This document shows positions 34,664 to 46,200 of a DNA stretch of 60,000 nt, piece after piece; within the stretch, counting starts at the first letter, position 1; every line of letters starts with the position of its first letter. The DNA comes from Bolinopsis microptera (lineage: Eukaryota; Ctenophora; Tentaculata; Lobata; Bolinopsidae): positions 9,750,411-9,810,410 of the forward strand of contig NC_087073.1 of the NCBI RefSeq assembly GCF_026151205.1, in the 5' to 3' direction. The position numbers and the translations under genes were made by a program. Under the pieces are notes generated by a model. That model ran no database searches, was not told the DNA's origin, and saw only the letters and a list, made by a program, of their open reading frames with translations.

Positions 34664-35352
34664 CGCCTGCCCGCCGGCACTGAAGAGTGATTACAGAATT
34701 AAATAGTATTGTGTTAGAAGTTACACTCAGTAAAATTACTCCTGTGTCCCAGTAAAAACGGGTGCTAATATTAATTAAAATTTCTTACAATTACAATTGA
34801 CAACAGAGTTATTTAACAGCCTTGGGCTTGTGGCTTAGCTCTGGCTGGACCCTGTACCCCTGGCCCTTTGCGCGGGTATCTATAGCTATAGCGCGAGCGT
34901 GCACGTACGTTTATTCTTGGCCGATAATCTGACCCCTGACATAATGCTATATGGGGCAGTGACTGTAATTTTCTACAACAATTACTAAATCATCCATCCA
35001 TAAAGTGATTTACAAAATGACACATAAACCTTGTGTCTCGGTGTTCACTTAAACAGTACTTGGCGGCTGAGCTGTGATCAGCCGCGCGCTGAACCAGTGT
35101 TGCAAAGTAAAAATTGTGTATTTTTTGTACATTTTTGAGTGTAAATTAATTTATTAATTTATCACTTGTACACATCATAAATTATTTTATTATTATAATA
35201 AAACCACTTCTGTGAAATGTTTATTTTGACTTTAAATATTTGAACTAAATATGAATTGATTGTGGGTAAAAAATAAAATTTTGTTTCACTAAAATTTTGT
35301 TTTACTAAAATTTTGTTTTACTATGGCCGCATCATTGCCGGTGGGCAGGCGC
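34664..35352. mobile_element. Candidate MITE with GC-rich termini
   Basis: GCGCCTGCCCGCCGGCA near 34667 is mirrored by TGCCGGTGGGCAGGCGC near 35333, with one mismatch. The two bracket about 690 bp of AT-rich, non-coding sequence. No convincing target duplication is visible. A triplicated TAAAATTTTGTTT unit of about 17 bp lies just inside the right end (35273-35325). Confidence 0.4.
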
Positions 35353-35569
35353 AGAGAACTCGTTAATCGAATATTATTGATTATATTTTATGACAATGAA
35401 TTATGAATTTCGATTAATTTACATTTATTTGGTCTCCAATTATTGAACTGCGGAATTTTGTTGCCTCAACACCGTATTATGACTGAATGGTCGAGCATTG
35501 ATTATTGAAAGGAAAAGAAATATGACACAAATCATCATGTGCAGTTTAGCAGTAGGGTGTGGCTCACTA

Positions 35570-35835
35570 GGACCACTGGGCCAATCGGCAAAAAGGGGTT
35601 CGGAAAAGCCATTATTGACACTTGAGTCCTTGATCTTGTCGATGGTGCACTGGGCATTTTGAGCTGCCATCCTTCAGCTTCTGTCGATTGAAATTATTAT
35701 TAATCCATTTGCATTAGTTGGGGCAATCAGCCAACGCGCGGCTTTTATAGTTTTCTATGATATGTTTAATCTGTAATAAAAGATCAAAATTCAAATTTGT
35801 ATTCCTTAAAACAATTTGTTTGGCATTTGGCTGCT
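35570..35835 (-). repeat. Interspersed repeat C, copy 2
   Basis: This is the reverse-complement partner of 3095-3335, with the same order of blocks from GGAAAAGCCATTATTGACAC to CAAAATTCAAATTTGTATTC. Its minus-strand frame (35670-35440) begins MAAQNAQCTIDKIKDSSVNN and continues for 76 codons. No domain is recognised. Confidence 0.6.
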
Positions 35836-36302
35836 CATAGATGTCAGTTGATGGCTGCCTGCTGCGATATTTCTAATGATTGTAAAAATTTTAGACATGA
35901 GACATAAGAACAGTTTTGCAGTTTTAAAAAACTACTCAAAGCTATCAGTTAATACATCCACTGATTTCCAGGGTTTAACTTAATAGATTGTTCATTATTA
36001 CGCACATGGTGTCTTTCCTTTATCATTAAACTTGCTCCTGCTCTTGTCAAGCCAGTATTACAGCAAACCTCAATCATGTTCAGCGACATTTATTAATTTT
36101 ACTATTTTCATTTTGTTAATCAATTTGATGCATTTTTGCCCTTGAGTGATTGAAGTAGCAGGTAAGTATACGTGTTTAAATTATCAAAGTAACGATTATG
36201 CTTTTTATGTTACTCTTTGTGAATCACTATCAGTACCATGATATTATAATTATTGTTAGAGACTGTTTAAAATGACTTGATCATGCTCAAAAGAGCACAC
36301 TT
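35836..36302. other. GRK upstream region
   Basis: This AT-rich promoter-side sequence has no recognisable element or gene. Confidence 0.4.
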
Positions 36303-39300
36303 ATGGCAGACCTGGAACGAACTCTTGCGGATATATCTTATATTATAACTGTAAATGAGCCAAACACTACTAAACCGATTACTCTCCCAGATCCAAGGTA
36401 AGGAAATCTTCTTTTTTTGCCGATTTCCATACTCATATTTTGATGATTTTCGTGCCAGATTAGATTTAGTAGTTAGCCAAATTGAGCAATTTGCAAAGGA
36501 TCATCCAGTAATAACTGTTTATATAACAGATACAACATTAATAATAATACGGAACATTTCAGTGTTCACTTTGTTGTGGAGAAATACTTAGAAGAGAATG
36601 AACAGATCAGTTTCGATATCATCTTAAGTGAAAGAATTGGGTACACTCTCTTCAAGAGATTCATATTTGATGGATATTCTGGATTTTCAAAAAAGTGTAT
36701 TGATTTCTATGAAATGATTTCTGAATACAGGTGTTTAGACTGTACAGTTACACGAAAACCAATTGCCAAAGAGATATACAAAAGATTCATCATGCCTGAC
36801 TTACTTGCTATGGATCAAAGTTTTGACTCTGAGTTAGCATCATATGTTAATGACTGTTTATCCAAAGATGAAACAGACTTGAACCTATTTGATGTAAGTT
36901 AGTGAACTAAAAGTAATGTTCAAAAATAAAATCTATTAGATGACTAATACAACCAATTCATAAATGCAAAGAGAGTTGGCATTTCTTATTATTAACCTGC
37001 GTATAGTGTATAGTATTAGTGTTACAATGTAATATAATTGTAATGTATCTAAATTAATAACTTCAATGTCATATGATATTATCTTATTGTCCTTTCCAGG
37101 CCTACAACAATGTTATCAAAGAATACCTCATACTGGAAGAGTTCCCAACTTTCATTTTGAGCAATCATTACACTAGATATCTGCAATGGAAGTTCGTAGA
37201 AATAAATGGTAAAATCAAAAAGGATGACTTTGTAAAACATCGAATTATTGGTAGAGGAGGCTTTGGAGAAGTTCATGGATGTCTGAAGATTGATACTGGT
37301 AAAATTCTACTGACTTAATTTTTCATGTTTGTTATTGCCTAATTAGTTGACTAAATATTGACCATCAAAAAGCTATTATTTAAGAATATTATACTATGAT
37401 AATATTATAGTAAAATCAAAAAAATAGGATTAGATGAGAAGGATAGTTAATTTGATGATTTCCAGGTCATATGTTTGCCATCAAATATCTGAACAAGAAG
37501 CGCCTGAAGAAAAAAGGAGGAAAAACAACAGCATTTGAGGAGCGTGAAATGCTTTTAAAGTTCGACAGTCCATTTATTGTTGGCCTAAATTATGCATTCC
37601 AAACCGAGGAGAAGTTGTGTTTTGTCTTAGATCTCATGAGAGGTTAGTCAAGATGATGTCATTTTATGATTAATAGATTACTAACAATCATCTCAGTTTT
37701 CAAAGTATAAGGCCTAAACGTTTGTTTTGACACTTGACATCGATAAACAATCAGCTTTCAGTATGTATCAGGTATAGGCTTTCAGATTTCAAAACTGACT
37801 TGCCTCACCTCCCCACTATAACCAATGTCTTTGCTACAGTGAACTTTTCTAAAAGTCTAAAACATGGCCCCTCCTACCATCAGCCACGTCTATTACATTT
37901 GCTAAATTTGCATAATATTTAACATTTTATTACAGGCGGTGATCTGAGCTATCATTTGAATCAGAGGGGACAGTTCTCAGAAGATGAAACTCGATTTTAT
38001 GCTGTAGAAATTATTCTTGGATTGGAACTCATGCACAGTAAAGATATTGTCTATCGGGATCTCAAAGTGAGGATTTTTGTCTTTAATTCGCCAATCTCCT
38101 TAAAAATATACAGTACCATAATAATTGTATCATAATAATATAGATAAATAAATATAGCAATGTTACTACTTACTACTATATTCATCATTCATATTGTATG
38201 ATATGATATTGATGACTGATCACAAAAAAATCTCTGATGTTTTAGTCTTTTTGCTCGGGTTCCACTGGCCTTTATTCTCAGCCAGCTAACATTTTGATGG
38301 ATGATGCCGGACACATTAAAATCTCCGACCTTGGTTTGGCTACAGACTTCCGTAAAAAGAAACCTAAACTTGCCGTGTAAGTTTCCAACTCAAGCAAAGT
38401 TTAAAATCAAAGACTGAATATTGGTTTCTTTAATGTGAGAGTTTTTACAACTGCCTGAATCAACATCAATAGTCACACAATTGTGGTTATACTGATATTA
38501 TTTAATCTAGGGGTACACCAGGGTACAGAGCACCAGAGGTTCTACGCGGAAAACCATACGATTACTGTGCTGACTGGTTTACATTCGGCTGCACCCTTGT
38601 CAAACTGCTCACAGGGTAATTACTAATTTGTATAATTAAGTTAATTTTTCTTTCGATCATTTTTTCATTACATATTATTATATTTGTATCCTGACTGTCA
38701 TGGGGGTGACGGGATGGAATACAAGATTAATGGTTAAATAGAACAAACAGTAAATTGATGCACATTATATGACTAAAGTAATCAGTAATAAAGTAACTCA
38801 TGTTATTTTTAGAAAGTGCCCTCCTACTCCATCAGCAGAGAGCAACTCTTTACAACCACAGATGGTTTACCCTGACGATTTCACGCCGGAACTTGTTTCG
38901 TTGTTAACAGGCTTACTTCGGTACATTCCAGAGAAGAGACTTGGATATAATGGTGCTGCTGAAGTGAAAATCCATGGATGGTTTCAGTCGGTGGATTGGA
39001 CGTTAGCTAATAAACTTGGTCTTGAACCGCCATTTGCTCCTTCAAAGGGGGAGGTACATGCTCTTGATCCTGTTGACATCGGTTGGTGTAATCTATTTCT
39101 TTTAAAACATCTTTGTCAAGAGCAGATTTATTGACATAGTTCGTCAAAGTATATCGATTCAGACATTGAAGGATATTCTTCAGCTTACGATATAAGGCTC
39201 ATTTTATACCCCAATAAATCTTGCAGATTTTAATCGAAAATTATTATTTCGGTAAATTTCAATTTTTACAGGTACATTCAATGATGATGATATAAGGGAT

Positions 39301-40806
39301 GTCGAGTTAACCAAAGAAGATGAGGAATTCTTTAAGAGTTTCGACATTTCCCCATCGGACCGGTGGCAGCGAGAAGTTCTTGGTGATAGCACATGGTCCT
39401 CATTTGACGTTGCCAATCAGAACGCTGACAAGTGGGAGTTGAACAAACGGAAGTCTTGTACTTTTTACTGTGGAGCTAACAGTTCTTTGGAGTGCAAATG
39501 TACATTGGAGGTATTGATTGTACAACACAACAAATTATTCAAAAGTTCAAAATGTGTCATATTTTAAAATTGTATTATCTGTTAAAAGGAATATGGTCCT
39601 ATGGAAGCATGTTTTGCTACTTGATTTTATCATTGTTAATAGGTTAATAGAAATAGTTCAATAGTCACACGTTTTACTGTTTTAAAAGACATCTATAAAA
39701 TGTTTCAAATGTATGTCATGTTAATGACAGTAGTCAAATATCACTCACTATTTCTAACATTCTAATTCTCAGGGTTATATGCTGAAGCTTGGTGGGATGT
39801 TTCTTACCAGTTGGCAAAAGAGCTACTTTAGTTTGTTACTGAATCATTCGAATGGAGAACAGACCCTTTTGTAAGTTTTATAAGACGTACATAATATAAT
39901 TTATAAGTACATAATATAATTATAATTACTATTATATAATAATAATAAATCGAAGTTTAAGAACACCACTATTAAGTTAACATATAATACTCAGCAGTGT
40001 TTAATCTAGCTATCTAGATTCTAGTCATCTCAGAAACTATCATGGTAAAAGTTAGGACTGCTATCATGTACTTGAAAATATATCGTTCATACTAAAATCA
40101 GAGAAGAAAGCTTAAGATTAAAGAACTAACACTAAATATAGGCCAAAATCATAATAATGATAAGATACTGCTTTCGATGAAGCGCATGTTTAATTTTAAT
40201 TAAGTAAAACCGCCCTGATTCATACAGTAAGATGCTTATTGTAAGATTACCACCATAAGTAAATAAGGTAAACGTTCAGGCTGATAAACCTCTGAACACA
40301 ATCTATCTTGATGAACTTGTAGCGATAAAGGAATGTCGATATAAGGATCACTCTAAATGTATCCGTCTAGATGTAATGTACAGAAAAAATAAAACTCGTA
40401 CCCCCGATCTAGTCCTTCTCAGATGTGAGGTAGTTATACACTATACAGTGGTTATTTTAAACTAATAACTTTGCTGATTTATAATGTTTTAATAAAACCA
40501 AGCTTGGTACAGTAAAAAAATAATAACCTTATGCTCGATCATTATATATGATACTTGTTGCATCTTATTTTATGATTTGTTTCCAAATTAAGTAATATGT
40601 AATAATGTAATACCTGCACTCTGCAGACGGAAATGGAATTTGACCAGTGGATGAAAAATTTGACTAGAAATTTGGAAGATTACCGTTGTCAAGTGAAGAT
40701 GGACAGCTCCAAAAGATTGTCCGCTGATACGGAGACTGAGGATGGATGGGCTCTGGTGGACTCTTTTGAGAGTTCAGAAGATCCAGTATCGTACCAAATT
40801 AATTAG
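36303..40806 (+). CDS. G-protein-coupled receptor kinase, GRK2/3 type
   Basis: Kinases of this family phosphorylate activated receptors at the membrane and bind G-beta-gamma through a C-terminal PH domain. The start [15 protein letters not shown] matches the GRK2/3 N-terminus. An RGS-homology region follows ([20 protein letters not shown] onward). The kinase has [17 protein letters not shown], the AIKYL lysine, [24 protein letters not shown] in place of DFG as usual for GRKs, and [13 protein letters not shown]. The PH domain starts [20 protein letters not shown] and ends near [10 protein letters not shown]. Exons: 36303-36397, 36563-36893, 37100-37298, 37466-37642, 37936-38066, 38282-38376, 38511-38615, 38813-39081, 39272-39510, 39773-39870, 40280-40429, 40627-40806. 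All junctions keep phase except 10 to 11, which is off by one frame (microexon, unusual splice or damage). The kinase also lacks about a dozen residues between helices F and G. Confidence 0.9.
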
Positions 40807-40819
40807 TTCTAGACGCTAA

Positions 40820-41035
40820 TGTAGCCACTTTGTATAGTATACAGTATACACGTGGCTAATTTAACCACATTGTACACAGTGTACACGTGTATACTATACA
40901 ATGTAACCACATTGTATAGTATACAATATACAGGTGGCTAATGTAACCACATTGTATAGTATACAGTATACACGTGGCTAATGTAACCACATTGTATAGT
41001 ATAAATAGTATACAGTATACAGGACACAGGTGGCG
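40820..41035. repeat. Palindrome-rich tandem repeat after GRK
   Basis: Four diverged units of about 50-60 bp each combine GTGGCTAATGTAACCACATT with GTATAGTATACAGTATACAC. Both parts are themselves nearly self-complementary. The array starts about 15 bp after the GRK stop codon, so it should lie in the 3' UTR. Confidence 0.8.
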
Positions 41036-41676
41036 AAATAAAACTAGATTTCTTCTTTTATGTAGATTATAGATGATAGTGTTCAGAATAGGATTTTTTG
41101 ATTTAAACTCGTTATAATTATATGGTATGTACGACAATGCTCAATCGAACGAATTTACTAGCTTTGATGCTTTAAGGTCTTAAAAGTTTTAAAGAGTTTA
41201 ACATTTGGAAGAGACTATTTTGGTATAATTTTTGCATTACTGTGAACTATAATAATGGACCCACATTTGCCTCAGCTCTTTGCTTTCCTCAAATTCTGCA
41301 GTTTTATAAGTAAGCAACGATTTCAGTGCGGTATACATTTTTTAGTTTAATTGCATTTAATCAACCTACGTTTTTGTTTGTATGAAAAGTAGCGATCATT
41401 ATTGTTTTTTTATTTCGTATTTTTGATGATTTTTATATCGATTGATTAATGTCAGAATATTTTGTATATGACCAAGTCATAATTTGTGTGTAGAATTGCT
41501 GGCCAAAATTTTGTTGTAAATTGCCAGATAAGTCTGACCTGATTTGTTGATGATGTAAATTATAACGATTGATTTAGATTTGTATCAATGCATTGTAAAT
41601 ATGAAAACAATTTTTGTGACGACGAGTTTTCAGATTTGTATTATCCACATTGAGTTAGCATGATTATTAGCAATTA

Positions 41677-41682
41677 AATAAA
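41677..41682 (+). promoter_or_regulatory. Possible poly(A) signal of GRK
   Basis: AATAAA about 870 bp past the GRK stop codon and about 230 bp before the NDUFAF3 start; it is the most plausible end of the kinase transcript. Confidence 0.4.
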
Positions 41683-41910
41683 CTTATTCATTCTAATAAC
41701 TAGCATATCTAGAAAAAAAAAATTGTCCGAAACTCAAATTTTTATTCAAGAGGTTTCGTAAATGCTTCTGAATAAAAGGTCTTTCATCATGATTGTCACT
41801 CATTACCCAACATATACTAAAAATCAGTTTCATGAATATTCTACCAACCAATACGAATGCATTTTAAAACTTGTAACACATTCTAGGTTGTGTCCCAACG
41901 CTTTCAAGTT

Positions 41911-42680
41911 ATGTTATCTCACAGAGCTCTTCTTTCATTTCGTGGCCCATGTCGTCGGTTTGTAACTCAATTCAGTGGACGACTAGATGGATCCACAGAC
42001 GGAGAGGCTCCTTCAAGACAACACTTCGAGGAAGTCAAGCACGATTCTGAGAAATTATTCAACTTGGAACAGTTTCTGGTTTCGGGTGGTAATGAACATG
42101 GGTTTCTGATAAATCAGTCTCACGTCATGGGACCGGTGTTACTTTTACCTTACATGGGATTTCTTCATTGGAGGTGTAATGATGTTCAATCAGCTTCTTC
42201 TGATTCTTTATTTCTTCTTTCTCGTGTATATCCCAAAGTAAGTGTTGGGGGGGGGGGGGGGGGCAGTGTTTTTTATATTATTTTCAAATGAAACGATTTT
42301 TATTGCTCGATCTCATCAGAAATTTTAAGGGTCAAATTCGCTGATGAACGTTCTTGTGCTACTTCGGGTAATTTATAAATTCTTGTGTAAATGAATCACG
42401 AATTAAAATGATCTCTTTTCAGATAGACTTTCTTCTAATTGGTTGTGGAGAAGTTATACAACTACCATCACCAGAATTTCGGACAGCTGCCAAAGAACAT
42501 AAAATAGGTCTTCAAATTGAATCAACTATGCAAGCAATTCAGACTTATGGGGCGTTACTTGAAGAAAATCGTAACTTTGCAGCCCTTTTAATCCCAGCTG
42601 CCAATAAATCTCTGTCTGACGACGAGAGAGTTCAACTACAGAGACGTAAAATGAACATGAAATCTTTAGTGTCTAGTTGA
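41911..42680 (+). CDS. NDUFAF3: Mitochondrial complex I assembly factor NDUFAF3
   Basis: NDUFAF3 acts in mitochondria in early assembly of NADH dehydrogenase (complex I). There are two exons, 41911-42237 and 42423-42680, giving 194 residues (human 184). The start MLSHRALLSFRGPCRRFVTQ is basic and free of acids, as expected for a mitochondrial presequence. The DUF498/Mth938-type domain follows: FLINQSHVMGPVLLLPYMGF, IDFLLIGCGEVIQL, then QTYGALLEENRNFAALLIPA. The single intron has 17 consecutive G (42247-42263) only 9 bases after its donor. It lies just downstream of, and on the same strand as, the GRK gene. An in-frame extension upstream of the ATG has no nearer start. Confidence 0.9.
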
Positions 42681-43204
42681 ATTTTTGAATCTAATTTCGT
42701 TACCCTCTTGAAGTTAAGTTTGTCATTGTGGCTTGTTAACTTGCCAATAATCGAGTGTTTTGATTTATCAAAGCCATTCGGAACACACAAAACATTTTGG
42801 CATAATATGTCAATTGTCAATTACTGAGCCGTGAACCCTCTACATGGCAGACATTCTATTTACCGGGCACAAATTGTGCATTTGAGATTTGCTCTTGAGT
42901 TTCCATTGTGCTTTTACTTTTATAATGTTATGATTTTATGAAGTAATGATATGTTTTATAACTTCGTGATATTTAAACTGTAAATCTGCGTAAATATGTT
43001 GTTTACACCAAAGGCTCATTGTTTGCAGTTCGTGTTTCCTTTTTGTGTTGTATTATTGGTGACGAAAATCGCATTCAATTTGTTTACATCAATTATTCCT
43101 CTTGATAATAACTTTCTCTGAATGATACGTTCGGTTTCATAAACCATATTATATATAATCAAACATCAACGTTCGTAGGTACAGGTCGAGTGAGTTTTTT
43201 GCAA
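42681..43204. other. Spacer NDUFAF3 / INTS8
   Basis: This AT-rich spacer holds the NDUFAF3 3' UTR and INTS8 promoter. No element is recognised. Confidence 0.4.
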
Positions 43205-46200
43205 ATGTATACAAACCCCAACTTTCAAGAGGACTCGTTCTTCAACAAGTACTGCAATGAACCTCCAACCTGGTTCGAATTCATGCTCGATGGAACAGGA
43301 ATCAAGCTTCGGACTCACTTAGAAAACAATTATGAACCATCAGCTTCATGTCTGATATCCTCATTCATTGACAAAGCTTCCACCCATATAAGCAACACAG
43401 AAGGGGCAGTCAGGCAGTATTCAAACACCCTCTGGAATCTAGCCACAGAAACTGCATCCTTTGTTGGGTGGAAACATGAAATACTGGAGGAGATTCCCAC
43501 TCCCATTAGGCAAAAGCTATTATCGTACCTAGTCAAAGTCACAGTACCAGCAGAAGTGAGAGCACAAGACATTTCTCAGCTTAACTTGGCAGCAATTCCT
43601 AAACAAGGTCTCACTGCTCTATTTTTATACCATCGCTGGATTTGCAGTGCTTTTGTCCATCTCCATTTTTACGCTAAACAATGTAAACAAGATTTTGAGA
43701 TGCCAGGATTTGTGCCAAATGTCAATTCCCTCCAATTGATTGAGCCAGAACTCTCACATTCAATGGAGTTTTTACAGAAAGTTGCTCAGAATCCTACTGA
43801 TTTAATCATGCCTCAGGTATTTGCTTTCAACAAATTACCCAGAAGTAAGGAGGTAGTCATCCCTGCTAACGTTGTTGCTGCACAAGCCCATTTCGACTTA
43901 GGTGAACTGTTCTTTTACTACAGTACTTATACAGAAGCATACACGCACTTCAAAGAGGCTACCAATCTGTACGATCAAAGTAACGCTGAGTTCTTCTCCT
44001 TCTCTCACAAAAAAGTGCTCAGCTATTTGGTTGGTCTCCAATTCCTAACCGGTGCAGCAGACATCTTAGAACACAAATCTCTAGCTTCCAAACTGGAGCT
44101 CACCAAAGCCAGTAACTATGATGGATGTGTAGAAATACTCCTGAAAGATAATTACATGAGAGAACTAAGTCTGTGCCACAGAAAGACTTTTGTGAGAGAG
44201 GTTCATGAATCCTGTCCTGATCGTGGTCTACACAAACAAGCTTACCTGTGTAACATCATGTTGGAGGTGATCATGGGTAAGGGAACATGTCAGCTATTCT
44301 GGGATATGTTAAAGGGAGACAAGGATCTGGTTTTGGACTTTGTGATCTCTGCTACTGTTATCTATTTGGAAAATGTTGTTTCTCAGTCGGCCAAAGATAA
44401 TCTCAAGATGTTTTTCTTGTCTGTCATCTCTAAGAGATACATGAAGAATAGAGTGATTGACATTGTGAACAGAATTGGTGGTCAATTGGACATAAAGGTT
44501 CCCAAAAGTAGCACTCCATTACAGATAGAAAAGACAAAAATGCTTCGTTACAGGAACGGAGAACTTGCTGAGTGTTATGATAAGTTATCGTCAAGCTCAA
44601 GCTTCTCAGTCATCAAGGACACAATTTCCAGAATCTGCCAGCTGCAACCTAACTTCCATGTTCAGACATTTTGTGACAGGATTTTAAAAGATGTTAGAAA
44701 GGTTGGATTATTTTTGCCTCTAGTTGATGCTCTTGCTTGTCCCCGACCTTTGGCTCATATTCTCAGTTACAAGCTGGCTCATCTGTATCACTACAAGTCG
44801 TATGATAAAGCTTTGAAACTACTGAGGGATATCAAAGAATATCTCAAGACAGCTCAGTATGCCGCTTTTAAGCGGGGCCACAACTCGAGGCCTCTAGACA
44901 AACTTGAAGTTATATTGAGTGCTTTTGTTCTCAATCATCAAGCATTTGTATCTCACCACAGAATAAAACCATCCGAAGAATTTTTGGAGAATGTAGAGTT
45001 GCTGAATGTCGCCCACCACTCCAATGCTGGATCTCAAGCTGTTACCCTCGAAACAAGTATTGCGTCTGCAGTGCTGTTGAATCTCGACAAACAGCCGACA
45101 ATCCTCGAGATTAATGATGGCTTTGACTTCATTGCTGGTCAACTGTGGAGCTACATCCAGAACAGTGACTTTGACCTTACAACATTATTCAAATTCTTGT
45201 TGCCCATGCATCAAGCTAAGCCACCAGAGGGCTCTATGACTAGGTCAATGCTTCTTGAGTTTTGTTATCAGATAACGGATGAGATGACACTAGAACTATT
45301 GATTGCTATTATCGTCAAACTGTTTAATGATAGTGAGAAACCGGAATGGCACAACTTTAATTGTGAAATCATTACCAGAGGATGGCCCAAACTTTCTAAA
45401 GAGGTCAAGTATTTTACAATTATATACATTATACAATACAAATAGCACCGTATCCATATCTTTGTTAAGAATTTCTATTTCCTAAAACAAGTTTGCCTTT
45501 AAATAGAAATTTTGATTTGATCTATTCTGAATAATAGATGTTTTCTAACGCACCTAAAAGCACTCAATATTCAATAACACTTTCCTCTCTTTGCAGGCTG
45601 ACATGAGTGCTTGCCTGTCAACTCTAACCAGACTACTGGACCACGCCCTCTCCGTGCATCCCCACAATCTGAAGCTACTGACACTCAACGCAAACTGTAA
45701 AATGTACCTGGGAGATAATGAGAGTACAGTCAGACAACTCTTATCTTGTGGAGCCCTTCTCTCTGGTGAGAACTGTGCACTGTCACATGTTACTGCCACA
45801 TGTTACTGCCACATGTTACTGTCACATGTTACTGTCACATGTTACTGTCGCATGTTACTGTCACATGTTACTGTCACATGGTACTGTCACATGTTACTGT
45901 CACATGTTACTGTCACATGTTACTGTCACATGGTACTGTCACATGTTACTGTCACATGTTACTGTCACATGTTACTGTCACATGTTACTGTCACATGTTA
46001 CTGTCACATGTTACTGTCACATGTTACTGTCACATGTTACTGTCACATGTGACAGTAACATGTGACAGTAACATGTGACAGTAACATGTGACAGTAACAT
46101 GTGACAGTACCATGTGACAGTAACATTTGACATAACATGTTACTGTCACATGTTACTGTCACATGTTACTGTCACATGTTATTGTCACATGTTACTGTCA

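Noticed and set aside
36355-36591. Frame starting at 36355 as the GRK start region
   Set aside because: It reads through intron 1. The true start is MADLERTL at 36303, spliced at 36397 to 36563.
45591-46078. Long open frames repeating CYCHMLLSHVTV
   Set aside because: They are read-through of a stop-free 13 bp satellite in an intron, open in several frames at once.
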